A stretch of DNA of 8,620 nt from JBBKWX01 sp037969175 (GCA_037969175.1 JBBKWX010000156.1:1-8620); one strand, 5' to 3'; shown: positions 1 through 6,776, numbered from the stretch's first letter. Notes: generated by a model not told the origin, from the sequence alone. Numbers and translations are program-made.

Positions 1-157
1 AATACAGTACTTTTTCTACAGTAATCCATAATCAAAATTTAAGCGCTGAATGAAATGTAAATTCAAATATAGCTTGAATTTTAAGCGTTGTCAATAGCCC
101 GGGTTTAAATTGTTACTGCATTTTCTGCTTAGGATTATTTTACAAACCACAGAGTTC

Positions 158-189
158 AATTAGAAATGGTGAATTAGAAATGTGAAATT
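158..189 (+). repeat. A-rich intergenic repeat, copy 1
   Basis: This 32-nt block matches 28 of 32 positions with 8478-8509, in the same orientation. It is internally repetitive: TTAGAAATG occurs twice, and related GAGAAATTTG follows at 201-210. Decayed A-rich spacer repeats of this kind are common in Bacteroidota; no function is known to me. Confidence 0.6.
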
Positions 190-230
190 GAATTAAGAAT
201 GAGAAATTTGTAATGATGGAAGTATGATGA

Positions 231-279
231 TATCTCTCTGTGCAATTCTATGTCATCTATGTCTCTTTGGTGAAAAAAG
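231..279 (-). repeat. CACCAAAGAGACA-type intergenic repeat, copy 1 (inverted)
   Basis: Read on the minus strand, this block begins with a 20-nt run identical to 8511-8530 and stays about three-quarters identical over 49 nt (8511-8559). It looks like a dispersed non-coding repeat family (CACCAAAGAGACACA...CACGGA). A weaker relative with the words TCCGTGTAA and TTTAGTGTTC lies on the plus strand around 1397-1451. Confidence 0.6.
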
Positions 280-329
280 CCGTCATATAAATCACAGAAT
301 TCCACTAAGAATTAAATTCAAATTAGTTC

Positions 330-400
330 TTTTGTTATTTAGTGCTCCATTTTTTTTCAGCACAAAAAAAACCGGAAAGCACAGCCCTCCGGTTTTTCTA
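330..400 (-). repeat. Terminator-bearing dispersed repeat, copy 1
   Basis: This block of about 70 nt aligns with 1432-1499 with only a handful of substitutions and two short gaps. The likeness covers the terminator hairpin, its A/T tract and about 30 nt beyond it (TTTAGTG, a T8 run, GCACAAAAAAA). Both copies sit just after the stop codon of a leftward gene. Confidence 0.7.
364..397 (-). terminator. Rho-independent terminator of the outer-membrane barrel gene
   Basis: On the minus strand, ACCGGAGGGC and GCTTTCCGGT pair as a 10-bp stem (two G-T wobbles) around a TGT loop, covering 371-393. The stem is extended by A/T pairs and followed by a long U tract. It starts about 20 nt after the barrel gene's stop. 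The plus strand also ends in a T5 run, so the hairpin could work in both directions. Confidence 0.9.
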
Positions 401-417
401 TAGATTAAAAAGTGTTT

Positions 418-1227
418 TTAGAATGCAAGCTTGATTCCAACATTAACACCAACACTACCAAATGGCATCAACATTTTTAATTCTTTAGATGGTGAACTTG
501 AAGACTCATTACCTGTGTACGTTACGCTATCTTCAAACTCGATCTCTTTATCTTCAACATCGATCAAAGCCAGAAAATCTGTACCGTTAAGTTTGGCTTC
601 GGTCATAGAACCTTTGGTTGGAGCATAACTCATGTTGATCATGTTCAATTCACCAAAGAAAGACATGTTGTCGCTCAATTTATAAGTAGCACCGAATGCA
701 GCACTCATACCCATTGCAAGACCACCATTATATTCCCAGTTTTCAGTGTAGGTATCCGTTCCATCATTACCTGTTGTTTCACTGGTAATTGTACCGGATC
801 CGATCACTAAACCAAATTTTGCATAAGGACTTAGACCATCAAACGCAGCATTAATTACCATCGAAGGATTAATTCTCATCATCTTTGCAGACATTGTAGT
901 TTCAGAACTACCTTGTGGGAAATCAATCTCTTTTGCGGTTGTTTTACCACCTATCAAATAAGAAAGTCCTAATTCAGCTCCTACATGTTGATTGAACATA
1001 TACCCAATTGCAGCGCCAAAATTCAACCCTTTACCAAATGATAAATTTACTTGTTCAAGATTTAATGAGTTTGCAGATTCTGTAGAATTGTAAAAACCAG
1101 CCATGTTCTGTGATCCACAACCGGCAGCAAAACCAAGATTTATATCTACATATGCTCCCTGAGCCATTGCACCGCTAGTTATCACGGTCATAGTGAGTAC
1201 TGATAAAAGAGTTTTCATTTTAGTCAT
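418..1227 (-). CDS. Secreted outer-membrane beta-barrel protein (porin-like family)
   Basis: Probably an integral outer-membrane protein of the Bacteroidota small-barrel type (porin/OmpA-like beta-barrel); the substrate or partner is unknown. The N-terminus is a clear Sec signal peptide: basic start (MTKMK), hydrophobic core, then GAMA before Gln. The mature protein opens with the strand-like YVDINLGFAAG and continues with alternating amphipathic segments rich in Gly, Tyr and Asn, separated by acidic loops. It ends VGVNVGIKLAF, with the terminal Phe expected for barrel insertion. Total 269 aa. Two in-frame ATGs lie in a 9-nt tandem duplication; the second (at 1218) gives 266 aa and is equally plausible. 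The gene is monocistronic, with its own promoter upstream and a strong terminator downstream. The class is fairly sure; the specific role is not recognised. Confidence 0.85.
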   Translation of the reverse strand: MTKMKTLLSVLTMTVITSGAMAQGAYVDINLGFAAGCGSQNMAGFYNSTESANSLNLEQVNLSFGKGLNFGAAIGYMFNQHVGAELGLSYLIGGKTTAKEIDFPQGSSETTMSAKMMRINPSMVINAAFDGLSPYAKFGLVIGSGTITSETTGNDGTDTYTENWEYNGGLAMGMSAAFGATYKLSDNMSFFGELNMINMSYAPTKGSMTEAKLNGTDFLALIDVEDKEIEFEDSVTYTGNESSSSPSKELKMLMPFGSVGVNVGIKLAF

Positions 1228-1275
1228 TTTAGTCTTTTTATTTAGTTTTTAACTTTTTTTTATATTATAGAATTA

Positions 1276-1283
1276 CAAAGATA
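1276..1283 (-). promoter_or_regulatory. Promoter -7 element of the barrel gene
   Basis: The minus strand reads TATCTTTG, a perfect match to the Bacteroidota -7 consensus TAnnTTTG. I see no clear -33 TTTG at the expected spacing. Transcription would start near 1269 and give an A-rich leader of about 40 nt without a Shine-Dalgarno sequence, as is usual in this phylum. Confidence 0.6.
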
Positions 1284-1431
1284 TTGTCAATTTTTTGGTC
1301 CTTATTTTGAACTATAAATTTGCTTAATCTTCGATAAGCCAATAAGTACGCAAGCTACTACAATAATATTATTAAACAAGATTAAAGAAATAATTTTTCG
1401 CAGATAAATCTTGCTCTATTCCTCCGTGTAA

Positions 1432-1499
1432 TTTTGTGATTTAGTGTTCTTTTTTTTCGCACAAAAAAAGCCGGAAAGCCAAGCCCTCCGGTTCTTCTA
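1432..1499 (-). repeat. Terminator-bearing dispersed repeat, copy 2
   Basis: Second copy of the element at 330-400, here placed right after the M42 peptidase gene. Shared features are TTTAGTG, an eight-T run, GCACAAAAAAA and the CCGGAAAGC...GCCCTCCGG hairpin. The rest of the 1228-1514 spacer contains the barrel promoter and AT-rich sequence with no gene. Confidence 0.7.
1463..1491 (-). terminator. Rho-independent terminator of the acpP-to-M42 operon
   Basis: On the minus strand, CCGGAGGGC and GCTTTCCGG form a 9-bp stem with a TTG loop (1471-1491), followed by a run of seven U. It lies about 24 nt past the M42 peptidase stop. It marks the end of the leftward operon and separates it from the barrel gene. 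Confidence 0.88.
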
Positions 1500-1514
1500 A
1501 ATAACATTCAAAGA

Positions 1515-2564
1515 TCAATGACTCCAGTCGTACTTATCCAATTCAAGTAAACATACTTTTAACAGATCAATACTTCCACGAATATCACTCTTGCTGGCCA
1601 TCTCGATCACCTGATGAATATGACGAGTAGGAATAGAGATCGCTCCCGCGATAGATCCGTTCTTGCTCATACGTTGTATGCCCGCAGTATCTGTTCCTCC
1701 TGCCGGCAATACTTCCGGCTGCCATTTTATCTTGTGCTTATCCGCTGTCTTCTTCATATAATCAACCATGCGATAATCGCAGATCGTAGATGAATCCATG
1801 ATCTTGATAGCAGTTCCTTCGCCCATACGTGTTACCATTTCATGCGGCTGTGCACCGGGTACATCAAATGCGATCGTAGTATCCAATCCAAAACCGAAGT
1901 CAGGCTCGATATGGTGAGCAGCAACACTTGCTCCCCGGATCCCCACTTCTTCCTGCACCGTAAATACAGCATACACATCGTAAGGAACTTTGCTTTTCTT
2001 CAGCTCACGTAATGCTTCTATGAGAATAAAAACAGAGACACGGTTGTCAATAGATTTGCAATTAACAGCATCACCCATCTCTATCAATTCTCTGTCTCTT
2101 GTGATCGGATTTCCAACAGCAATATATTTCTCAACTTCCTTTTTTGACATGCCCATGTCAATAAAAAAATCAGTCAGTGCCAGACTTTTTCCTCTCTCAT
2201 CCGGGCTCATCAAGTGAATAGGTTTACTACCCATCACACCAACAAGATCTTTCTTCCCATGAACAATTACACGTTGTGCAGTAAGTGTCTTAGGATCGAA
2301 ACCACCCAAAGGATGGAAACGAATAAATCCTTTATCATCAATATGCGAAACGATAAAACCGATCTCATCCATGTGAGCTCCGATCATAACTTTTTTGCGT
2401 GCTTTTCCTTTTTTCAAAGCGATCACATTTCCCATATTGTCGACCTCTACCGAATCAACAAGCGGTTTAACTTCGCGCATCACGATCTTGCGGATACGGC
2501 TCTCAAAGCCCGGGGCGCCCGGAACTTCACATATCTCCTTCAGGAGTTTTACGTTTATAGACAT
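1515..2564 (-). CDS. M42-family metallo-aminopeptidase
   Basis: Predicted cytosolic dinuclear-metal aminopeptidase (M42, FrvX/glutamyl-aminopeptidase-like), which trims peptides from their N-terminus and in the family often forms large tetrahedral complexes. The 349 aa are full family length. The expected active-site set is intact: His64 and Asp66 in AHMDEIG, bridging Asp173 in KSIDNR, catalytic Glu205 and ligand Glu206 in QEEVGIRGA, Asp228 in GLDTT and His317 in PTRHIH. The N-terminal PGAPGFE motif is typical. The part around residues 75-160 fits the inserted domain that shapes the complex. It starts 17 nt after the pyk stop and is followed by a strong terminator, so it is probably the last gene of the operon. 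The family is sure; the physiological substrate is not. Confidence 0.93.
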   Translation of the reverse strand: MSINVKLLKEICEVPGAPGFESRIRKIVMREVKPLVDSVEVDNMGNVIALKKGKARKKVMIGAHMDEIGFIVSHIDDKGFIRFHPLGGFDPKTLTAQRVIVHGKKDLVGVMGSKPIHLMSPDERGKSLALTDFFIDMGMSKKEVEKYIAVGNPITRDRELIEMGDAVNCKSIDNRVSVFILIEALRELKKSKVPYDVYAVFTVQEEVGIRGASVAAHHIEPDFGFGLDTTIAFDVPGAQPHEMVTRMGEGTAIKIMDSSTICDYRMVDYMKKTADKHKIKWQPEVLPAGGTDTAGIQRMSKNGSIAGAISIPTRHIHQVIEMASKSDIRGSIDLLKVCLLELDKYDWSH

Positions 2565-2581
2565 ATTGTTATTAATGATGT

Positions 2582-4018
2582 TTAACCTACTTTATTTAGC
2601 TTGACCATATTGGCACGGCCTTTATCGCTCATCGGAATACTTGCAACATGCACAGCTATATCCGATGCCTCAAGGTAACCGTTTTCTTTTAAATATTTCT
2701 TGATGTCCATGATGGTTTCATCCGTACTTACATATTTATCATAATAAAAACCCCGAACACCCCATACCAACGAAAGTGTATTCAGGATAGGACGATTATC
2801 TGTAAAAATAAATATTCCTGCTTTGGGTCTGTGTCCGCTGATCTTGAAAGCTGTATAGCCTGAATGTGTCATGGCAATGATCCCTTTTGCTCCGGCTTGT
2901 TCGGCCATCACACAAGCAGTGTGACAAATAGAATCTGAGATGAAAGTATCACTTCCTTTTTCTGGTGGATGCATGTGATAGTAAATACTTTCTTCATTTT
3001 CTACCATGGAAATAATTCGTCGCATGGTTTCTACAACTTGTATTGGATAAGCTCCCACACTCGTTTCTGCACTCAGCATTACAGCATCCGCACCATCAAA
3101 GACAGAGTTTCCTACATCATTCACTTCAGCACGCGTTGGAGTGAAATTAGTGATCATGCTTTCCATCATTTGTGTTGCGATAATGATAGGTCTTGATTTT
3201 TGTTTGCATTTTTTTACAAGCATTTTTTGGATCAAAGGTACCTGCTCCATCTGCATCTCTACTCCAAGATCACCACGTGCCACCATCAATGCATCCGATA
3301 CTTCTATGATCGCATCTATATCTTTTATGGCTTCCGGCTTTTCGATCTTTGCAATTACTTTGGTCTGTTTTCCGGCTTTTTTGATACGCTCTTTCAGATC
3401 TAGAATATCATTTGCAGACCGCACAAAACTCAAACCTATCCATTCCACTTCATGCTCTAAAGCGAAGTCAAGATCTTCAAGATCTTTTTCAGTTAGGGAA
3501 GGTAAGGAGATCTTGGTATATGGAAGATTGATCCCTTTATTTGAAGTGAGTGCGCCGCCATGAACAACTTTGGCTAGCACTTCATCTTTTTTGTTAGTGC
3601 TGATTACCGTCAATTCCAATTTACCATCATCGATAAGAATGGTATCACCAACCTGTACGTCGGCAGCAAAAGATGGATACTTCACATATACCTTTTCCAG
3701 TGTTCCTTCGCATGGCTCGTTGGTAAGCAGGATCTCTGCCTTTTCTTCAAGCATGATGGGCTCATCCTTGATCTTTCCTATCCTTAGTTTCGGTCCTTGA
3801 AGATCGACCAGGATACCCGTGTTGAAATTATTTTCTTCATTGATCAGTCGGATGTTTTTTATCACTTCCGCATGAATTTCATGAGAACCGTGTGAGGAAT
3901 TAATTCGGCAAACATCCACACCTGCCCGGATTAATTTTTCAAGTTGAGCTTTCTCTGAAGTTGCCGGCCCGAGTGTGGCAATAATTTTTGTTCTGTTGTA
4001 AGTGTGTTTTTTTATCAT
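2582..4018 (-). CDS. pyk: Pyruvate kinase
   Basis: Converts phosphoenolpyruvate and ADP to pyruvate and ATP in the cytosol, the final ATP-forming step of glycolysis. The 478 aa are the usual bacterial length. Visible landmarks are KIIATLGPAT near the N-terminus, RINSSHG at 38-44, the catalytic signature VIAKIEKPEA with Lys224 and metal ligand Glu226, Asp250 in ARGDLG, ATQMMESM at 281-288 and TRAEVNDV at 295-302. The B domain falls around residues 80-170 and the C-terminal domain after about 355. At the monovalent-cation site the sequence is DLQGPKLRI, with Lys77 where K+-dependent enzymes have Glu; this is the pattern of K+-independent pyruvate kinases. The ATG lies two nt after the stop of the IPExxxVDY gene, so translation is probably coupled. 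Assignment is certain. Confidence 0.98.
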   Translation of the reverse strand: MIKKHTYNRTKIIATLGPATSEKAQLEKLIRAGVDVCRINSSHGSHEIHAEVIKNIRLINEENNFNTGILVDLQGPKLRIGKIKDEPIMLEEKAEILLTNEPCEGTLEKVYVKYPSFAADVQVGDTILIDDGKLELTVISTNKKDEVLAKVVHGGALTSNKGINLPYTKISLPSLTEKDLEDLDFALEHEVEWIGLSFVRSANDILDLKERIKKAGKQTKVIAKIEKPEAIKDIDAIIEVSDALMVARGDLGVEMQMEQVPLIQKMLVKKCKQKSRPIIIATQMMESMITNFTPTRAEVNDVGNSVFDGADAVMLSAETSVGAYPIQVVETMRRIISMVENEESIYYHMHPPEKGSDTFISDSICHTACVMAEQAGAKGIIAMTHSGYTAFKISGHRPKAGIFIFTDNRPILNTLSLVWGVRGFYYDKYVSTDETIMDIKKYLKENGYLEASDIAVHVASIPMSDKGRANMVKLNKVG

Positions 4019-4020
4019 AA

Positions 4021-4437
4021 TTAAAAAAGAAGGTTTTCCCTTGATTTTAGTTCTTCTACTTTTATTTCATATGCACCTTGTATCAGGGCAATATTCTTTA
4101 AGATCTTTCTGATATCTTCAAGTGCTGGACTATCATTGAATGTCCTGACCTGTAGAAAATAATCCATTTGTCTTTGTTCGGGAATCAGAAATCCATTGCT
4201 TCCTTTATTAGCAAGAAGCCGATACGTTTCACCGTCATTTCCTTGATCCATATACACAGAATAGACACTAGTCTCTTTTTGTTTGTTTACGATTATCTCA
4301 AGATTATCCTGCTTTTTCAAATCTATCCCTACATATTTATTGATAGAATAACTAAGCCGATAGTCTTTCAAATTGCAAACGATCCCTATTAAATAGAAAT
4401 CATATTCAAAGTCAAGATGAAGCGTAACTTTTGACAT
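4021..4437 (-). CDS. IPExxxVDY-family protein of unknown function
   Basis: A 138-aa protein without signal peptide or membrane segment, so probably cytosolic. It carries the family motif as IPEQRQMDY (85-93), with Met at the usual Val position, followed by FLQVR. The N-terminal half is beta-rich (KVTLHLDFEYDFYLIGIV) and the C-terminal part is an amphipathic helix (ALEDIRKILKNIALIQGAYEIKVEEL). To my knowledge the family is confined to Bacteroidota, commonly sits between rnc and pyk, and has no assigned biochemical function. The start is placed at the ATG giving MSKVTLHLDF, 38 nt after rnc. An upstream in-frame ATG at 4500 would overlap rnc and adds residues unlike the family. The gene lies two nt before pyk. 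The position suggests a housekeeping role, but I infer nothing more specific. Confidence 0.85.
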   Translation of the reverse strand: MSKVTLHLDFEYDFYLIGIVCNLKDYRLSYSINKYVGIDLKKQDNLEIIVNKQKETSVYSVYMDQGNDGETYRLLANKGSNGFLIPEQRQMDYFLQVRTFNDSPALEDIRKILKNIALIQGAYEIKVEELKSRENLLF

Positions 4438-4475
4438 AATGTTTGAGGGTCTTAGCCCCGAAGAGACAGAAAAGA

Positions 4476-5198
4476 TCAGGACAATTCCAATTCCTTGCAA
4501 GCTTGCTCTGCAGCAGCTTGTTCGGCTCTTTTCTTCGAAAAATCAAGAGCGGTACCTTTTTCAATACCATCTACATAAACTTTGATCTTCAGAAGTTTAC
4601 CATTTGTTGCCGGAATCTCTTCTACGAGGTCAAAAGTAATGGATTTTTTCTCTTTTTGAGCCCATTCTATAAGTTTGCTCTTGAAATTAGCCTCCAGATT
4701 CACCAAATGATCCAGATCTACATGAACTTTTAAGATCCGTTGAATCACGAAAATACGAGCACCTTCATAACCTTTATCGAGATATATCGCACCCACAAGT
4801 GCTTCGAATGCATCTCCATATAAACTGCGGTTTTTTGCATTCAGATCCGGACTAGTTTGCACCAATTTCTCTAGCCCTATTTTTATTCCCAGGCGATTAA
4901 AATGAACCCGGTTTACGATCTTGGATCGCATTTCAGTTAAGAAGCCTTCGTCTTTAAATGGGAATTTCTTGAAGAGTACTTCAGCTACAACAGCTCCCAA
5001 TACAGCATCTCCAAGATATTCCAGTCTTTCATTGCTGATCTTGATACCATTTTTGATCTCACCACCGGAACGGTGCATGAAAGCTAACTTGTATAAGCTG
5101 ATATTACCGGGCATGAAACCTACAATATTGCAAACAGCTTGTTTCAAAGCTTTATCGCCGGCCAACCAGTACTGTATGTACCGTGAGAAGAAATTCAA
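4476..5198 (-). CDS. rnc: Ribonuclease III
   Basis: Cleaves double-stranded RNA, notably in rRNA precursor processing and mRNA turnover. The 240 aa contain an RNase III domain (about 20-160) and a dsRNA-binding domain (about 170-238). The signature NERLEYLGDAV at 56-66 supplies Glu57, Glu60 and Asp64; YGDAFEALVGAIYLD supplies Asp129 and Glu132. These match the acidic Mg2+ site of characterised enzymes. The dsRBD ends with the lysine/alanine-rich KKRAEQAAAEQACKEL helix. The only plausible start is a TTG (5196-5198), six nt past the fabF stop and in the same frame; ATT at 5199-5201 is the sole upstream alternative. The first ATG (residue 29) would remove the helix that precedes LYKLAFMHRS. Function is sure; the exact start is less so. 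Confidence 0.95.
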   Translation of the reverse strand: MNFFSRYIQYWLAGDKALKQAVCNIVGFMPGNISLYKLAFMHRSGGEIKNGIKISNERLEYLGDAVLGAVVAEVLFKKFPFKDEGFLTEMRSKIVNRVHFNRLGIKIGLEKLVQTSPDLNAKNRSLYGDAFEALVGAIYLDKGYEGARIFVIQRILKVHVDLDHLVNLEANFKSKLIEWAQKEKKSITFDLVEEIPATNGKLLKIKVYVDGIEKGTALDFSKKRAEQAAAEQACKELELS

Positions 5199-5204
5199 AA
5201 TTGT

Positions 5205-6458
5205 TTAATTGCTGATTTTACGGAATATGACCGATGCATTATGACCTCCAAATCCAAAAGTATTACTCAAAGCTGCACGCACAGTACGTTTCTGAGCCTT
5301 ATTGAATGTGAAATTCAATCGGGTATCAAATTGCGGATCATCCGTAAAATGATTAATGGTAGGAGGGACTATATCTTCCATGACTGACATCAGAGCAGCA
5401 ATTGCTTCTACAACACCTGCTGCACCTAATAGATGTCCGGTCATAGATTTTGTTGAGCTGATATTCAAATTGAAAGCATGTTCCCCAAATATACCCATGA
5501 TGGCTTTCACCTCAGAGATATCTCCCAGAGGAGTTGATGTGCCGTGAACATTGATATAGTCAATATCTTCCGGTTTCATTTCGGCATCTGCAAGAGCTGC
5601 CTTCATTACATTAAGGGCTCCAAGTCCTTCCGGATGTGGTGCAGTAATATGGTAAGCATCGGCAGACATTCCGCCACCGACGATCTCGCAATATATCTTA
5701 GCTCCACGCTTTTTGGCATGTTCGTATTCTTCCAGAATGATACTTCCTGCACCTTCTCCAAGTACGAATCCGTCGCGGTCCAGATCAAAAGGTCTGGAAG
5801 CCGTTTCGTAACCTTCGTTTCTTTCTGAAAGGGCATGAAGCGCATTAAACCCTCCAACACCTGCTTCATTCACTGCTGCTTCCGAACCACCGGTAACAAT
5901 TGCATCAGCTTTACCCAAACGGATATAGGTGAATGCATCTATCATGGCATGGGTTGAAGAAGCGCAGGCTGAAACCGTTGCAAAGTTAGGACCTCTGAAA
6001 CCATGTCGTATCGAAATATGACCGGCTGCAATGTCCGCTATCATTTTTGGAATGAAGAAAGGGTTGAAACGAGGAGTCCCATCACCCTGAGCAAAATAAA
6101 CCACTTCATCCTGAAAGGTCTTAAGACCTCCGATACCTGAACCCCAAATCACACCAACCCTATCAGGATCAGCAATATCGGTATTCAGTCCAGAATCCTT
6201 AATAGCTTCATCGGATGCAGCAATTGCAAAATGAGAAAAGAGGTCCAGCTTACGAACCTCTTTCCTATCAAAATAGTTGTTTGGATCAAAGTTCTTCACC
6301 TCACAGGCGAACTTTGTCTTGAATTTTGACGCATCAAAACGGGTAATCGGGCCGGCACCATTAGCACCATTGATCAAACCTTCCCAATATTCTTGGGCAG
6401 TATTACCAATTGGAGTTAAGGCTCCTATTCCTGTGACTACGACTCGTTTAAGCTCCAT
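5205..6458 (-). CDS. fabF: Beta-ketoacyl-ACP synthase II
   Basis: Condenses malonyl-ACP with acyl-ACP to elongate fatty acids in the cytosolic type II pathway. The 417 aa form a standard thiolase-fold KAS II. The catalytic triad is complete: Cys165 in VSACASSTH, His305 in NVHGTSTPLGD and His342 in KSMTGHLLGAAG. The glycine-rich GFGGHN stretch is at 402-407, and the N-terminal VVVTGIGALTPIG is typical. A Cys-His-His triad, rather than Cys-His-Asn, separates it from the initiating enzyme FabH. Assignment to FabF rather than FabB rests on length and on the gene directly upstream, acpP, which encodes its carrier protein and lies 16 nt away. Its TAA stop is immediately followed, in frame, by rnc. 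Confidence 0.97.
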   Translation of the reverse strand: MELKRVVVTGIGALTPIGNTAQEYWEGLINGANGAGPITRFDASKFKTKFACEVKNFDPNNYFDRKEVRKLDLFSHFAIAASDEAIKDSGLNTDIADPDRVGVIWGSGIGGLKTFQDEVVYFAQGDGTPRFNPFFIPKMIADIAAGHISIRHGFRGPNFATVSACASSTHAMIDAFTYIRLGKADAIVTGGSEAAVNEAGVGGFNALHALSERNEGYETASRPFDLDRDGFVLGEGAGSIILEEYEHAKKRGAKIYCEIVGGGMSADAYHITAPHPEGLGALNVMKAALADAEMKPEDIDYINVHGTSTPLGDISEVKAIMGIFGEHAFNLNISSTKSMTGHLLGAAGVVEAIAALMSVMEDIVPPTINHFTDDPQFDTRLNFTFNKAQKRTVRAALSNTFGFGGHNASVIFRKISN

Positions 6459-6474
6459 AGACGTCAGGGATTAA

Positions 6475-6711
6475 TTATTTTGCGTTCTTCTCGATGTAAT
6501 CAACAGCTTGACCAACTGTAGCGATCTTTTCAGCTTGATCATCCGGAATAGCGATATTGAATTCTTTTTCAAATTCCATAATCAATTCAACAGTGTCAAG
6601 TGAATCAGCTCCTAGATCATTCGTGAAACTAGCTTCGATTGTTACTTCTTTCTCGTCAACACCCAGCTTATCAACGATGATAGCCTTAACACGGGTAGCA
6701 ATATCTGACAT
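6475..6711 (-). CDS. acpP: Acyl carrier protein
   Basis: Small acidic four-helix carrier that holds growing acyl chains on a phosphopantetheine arm during fatty-acid synthesis. The 78-aa length is typical. Ser37 in GADSLDTVELIMEFE is the attachment site for the prosthetic group, added by a holo-ACP synthase that is not in this window. The acidic recognition helix around residues 36-51 and the IPDDQAEKIATVGQAVDYI region are typical of bacterial AcpP. It is the first gene of the leftward operon, with a recognisable promoter upstream and fabF, encoding its direct enzymatic partner, next. The ATG is preceded by an A-rich leader rather than a Shine-Dalgarno sequence. Assignment is certain. Confidence 0.98.
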   Translation of the reverse strand: MSDIATRVKAIIVDKLGVDEKEVTIEASFTNDLGADSLDTVELIMEFEKEFNIAIPDDQAEKIATVGQAVDYIEKNAK

Positions 6712-6743
6712 ATTTTCTTAGTTTAAATTTGTAAATCAGGGTG

Positions 6744-6776
6744 CAAAGTAAAGCAATTCTATTCATATGTTCCAAA
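6744..6776 (-). promoter_or_regulatory. Promoter of the acpP-fabF-rnc-pyk operon
   Basis: On the minus strand a -33 TTTG (complement of 6773-6776) and a -7 TTACTTTG (complement of 6744-6751, seven of eight to TAnnTTTG) are separated by 21 nt, close to Bacteroidota spacing. Predicted transcription start is near 6737, giving a leader of roughly 26 nt with A-rich sequence before the acpP ATG. Confidence 0.65.

Larger units (their letters stand above)
1..363. other. Intergenic region with decayed repeats, no convincing gene
   Basis: No reading frame here looks like a protein. The stretch holds an A-rich repeat module (158-189), an inverted-orientation CACCAAAGAGAC-type module (231-279) and the start of a terminator-bearing repeat (330-400). 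At the extreme left, a minus-strand ATG at 27-29 is open to the window edge for nine codons. It is preceded on that strand by a promoter-like pair: TTTG (complement of 64-67) and AAATTTTG (complement of 33-40), spaced 23 nt. A leftward gene could therefore begin here, but nine codons cannot establish it. Confidence 0.6.

Noticed and set aside
158..210. CRISPR-like or regular tandem array in the left spacer
   Set aside because: The repeated words are short and irregularly spaced, without unique spacers of constant length; no cas gene is present.
1117..1134. Possible lipoprotein lipobox (AAGC) in the barrel protein
   Set aside because: The Cys is 14 residues beyond a clean signal-peptidase I site (GAMA before Gln) and lies in the first beta strand, not at the end of the hydrophobic core.
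2214..2585. 123-codon open frame on the plus strand across the 5' part of the M42 gene
   Set aside because: Antisense to the metal-binding part of an intact peptidase, with a low-complexity translation lacking any motif.
3141..3563. 140-codon open frame on the plus strand across pyk
   Set aside because: It is antisense to strongly conserved pyruvate kinase sequence and its translation has no recognisable domain; it is a shadow of pyk codon structure.
4438..4500. Longer start for the IPExxxVDY gene at the ATG at 4500
   Set aside because: It would overlap the end of rnc by 25 nt and add a segment unlike the beta-rich N-terminus of the family; MSKVTLHLDF is the natural beginning.
5112..5198. 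RNase III starting at the internal ATG (residue 29)
   Set aside because: It would delete the N-terminal helix leading into the GNISLYKLAFMHRS region that other RNase III proteins retain.
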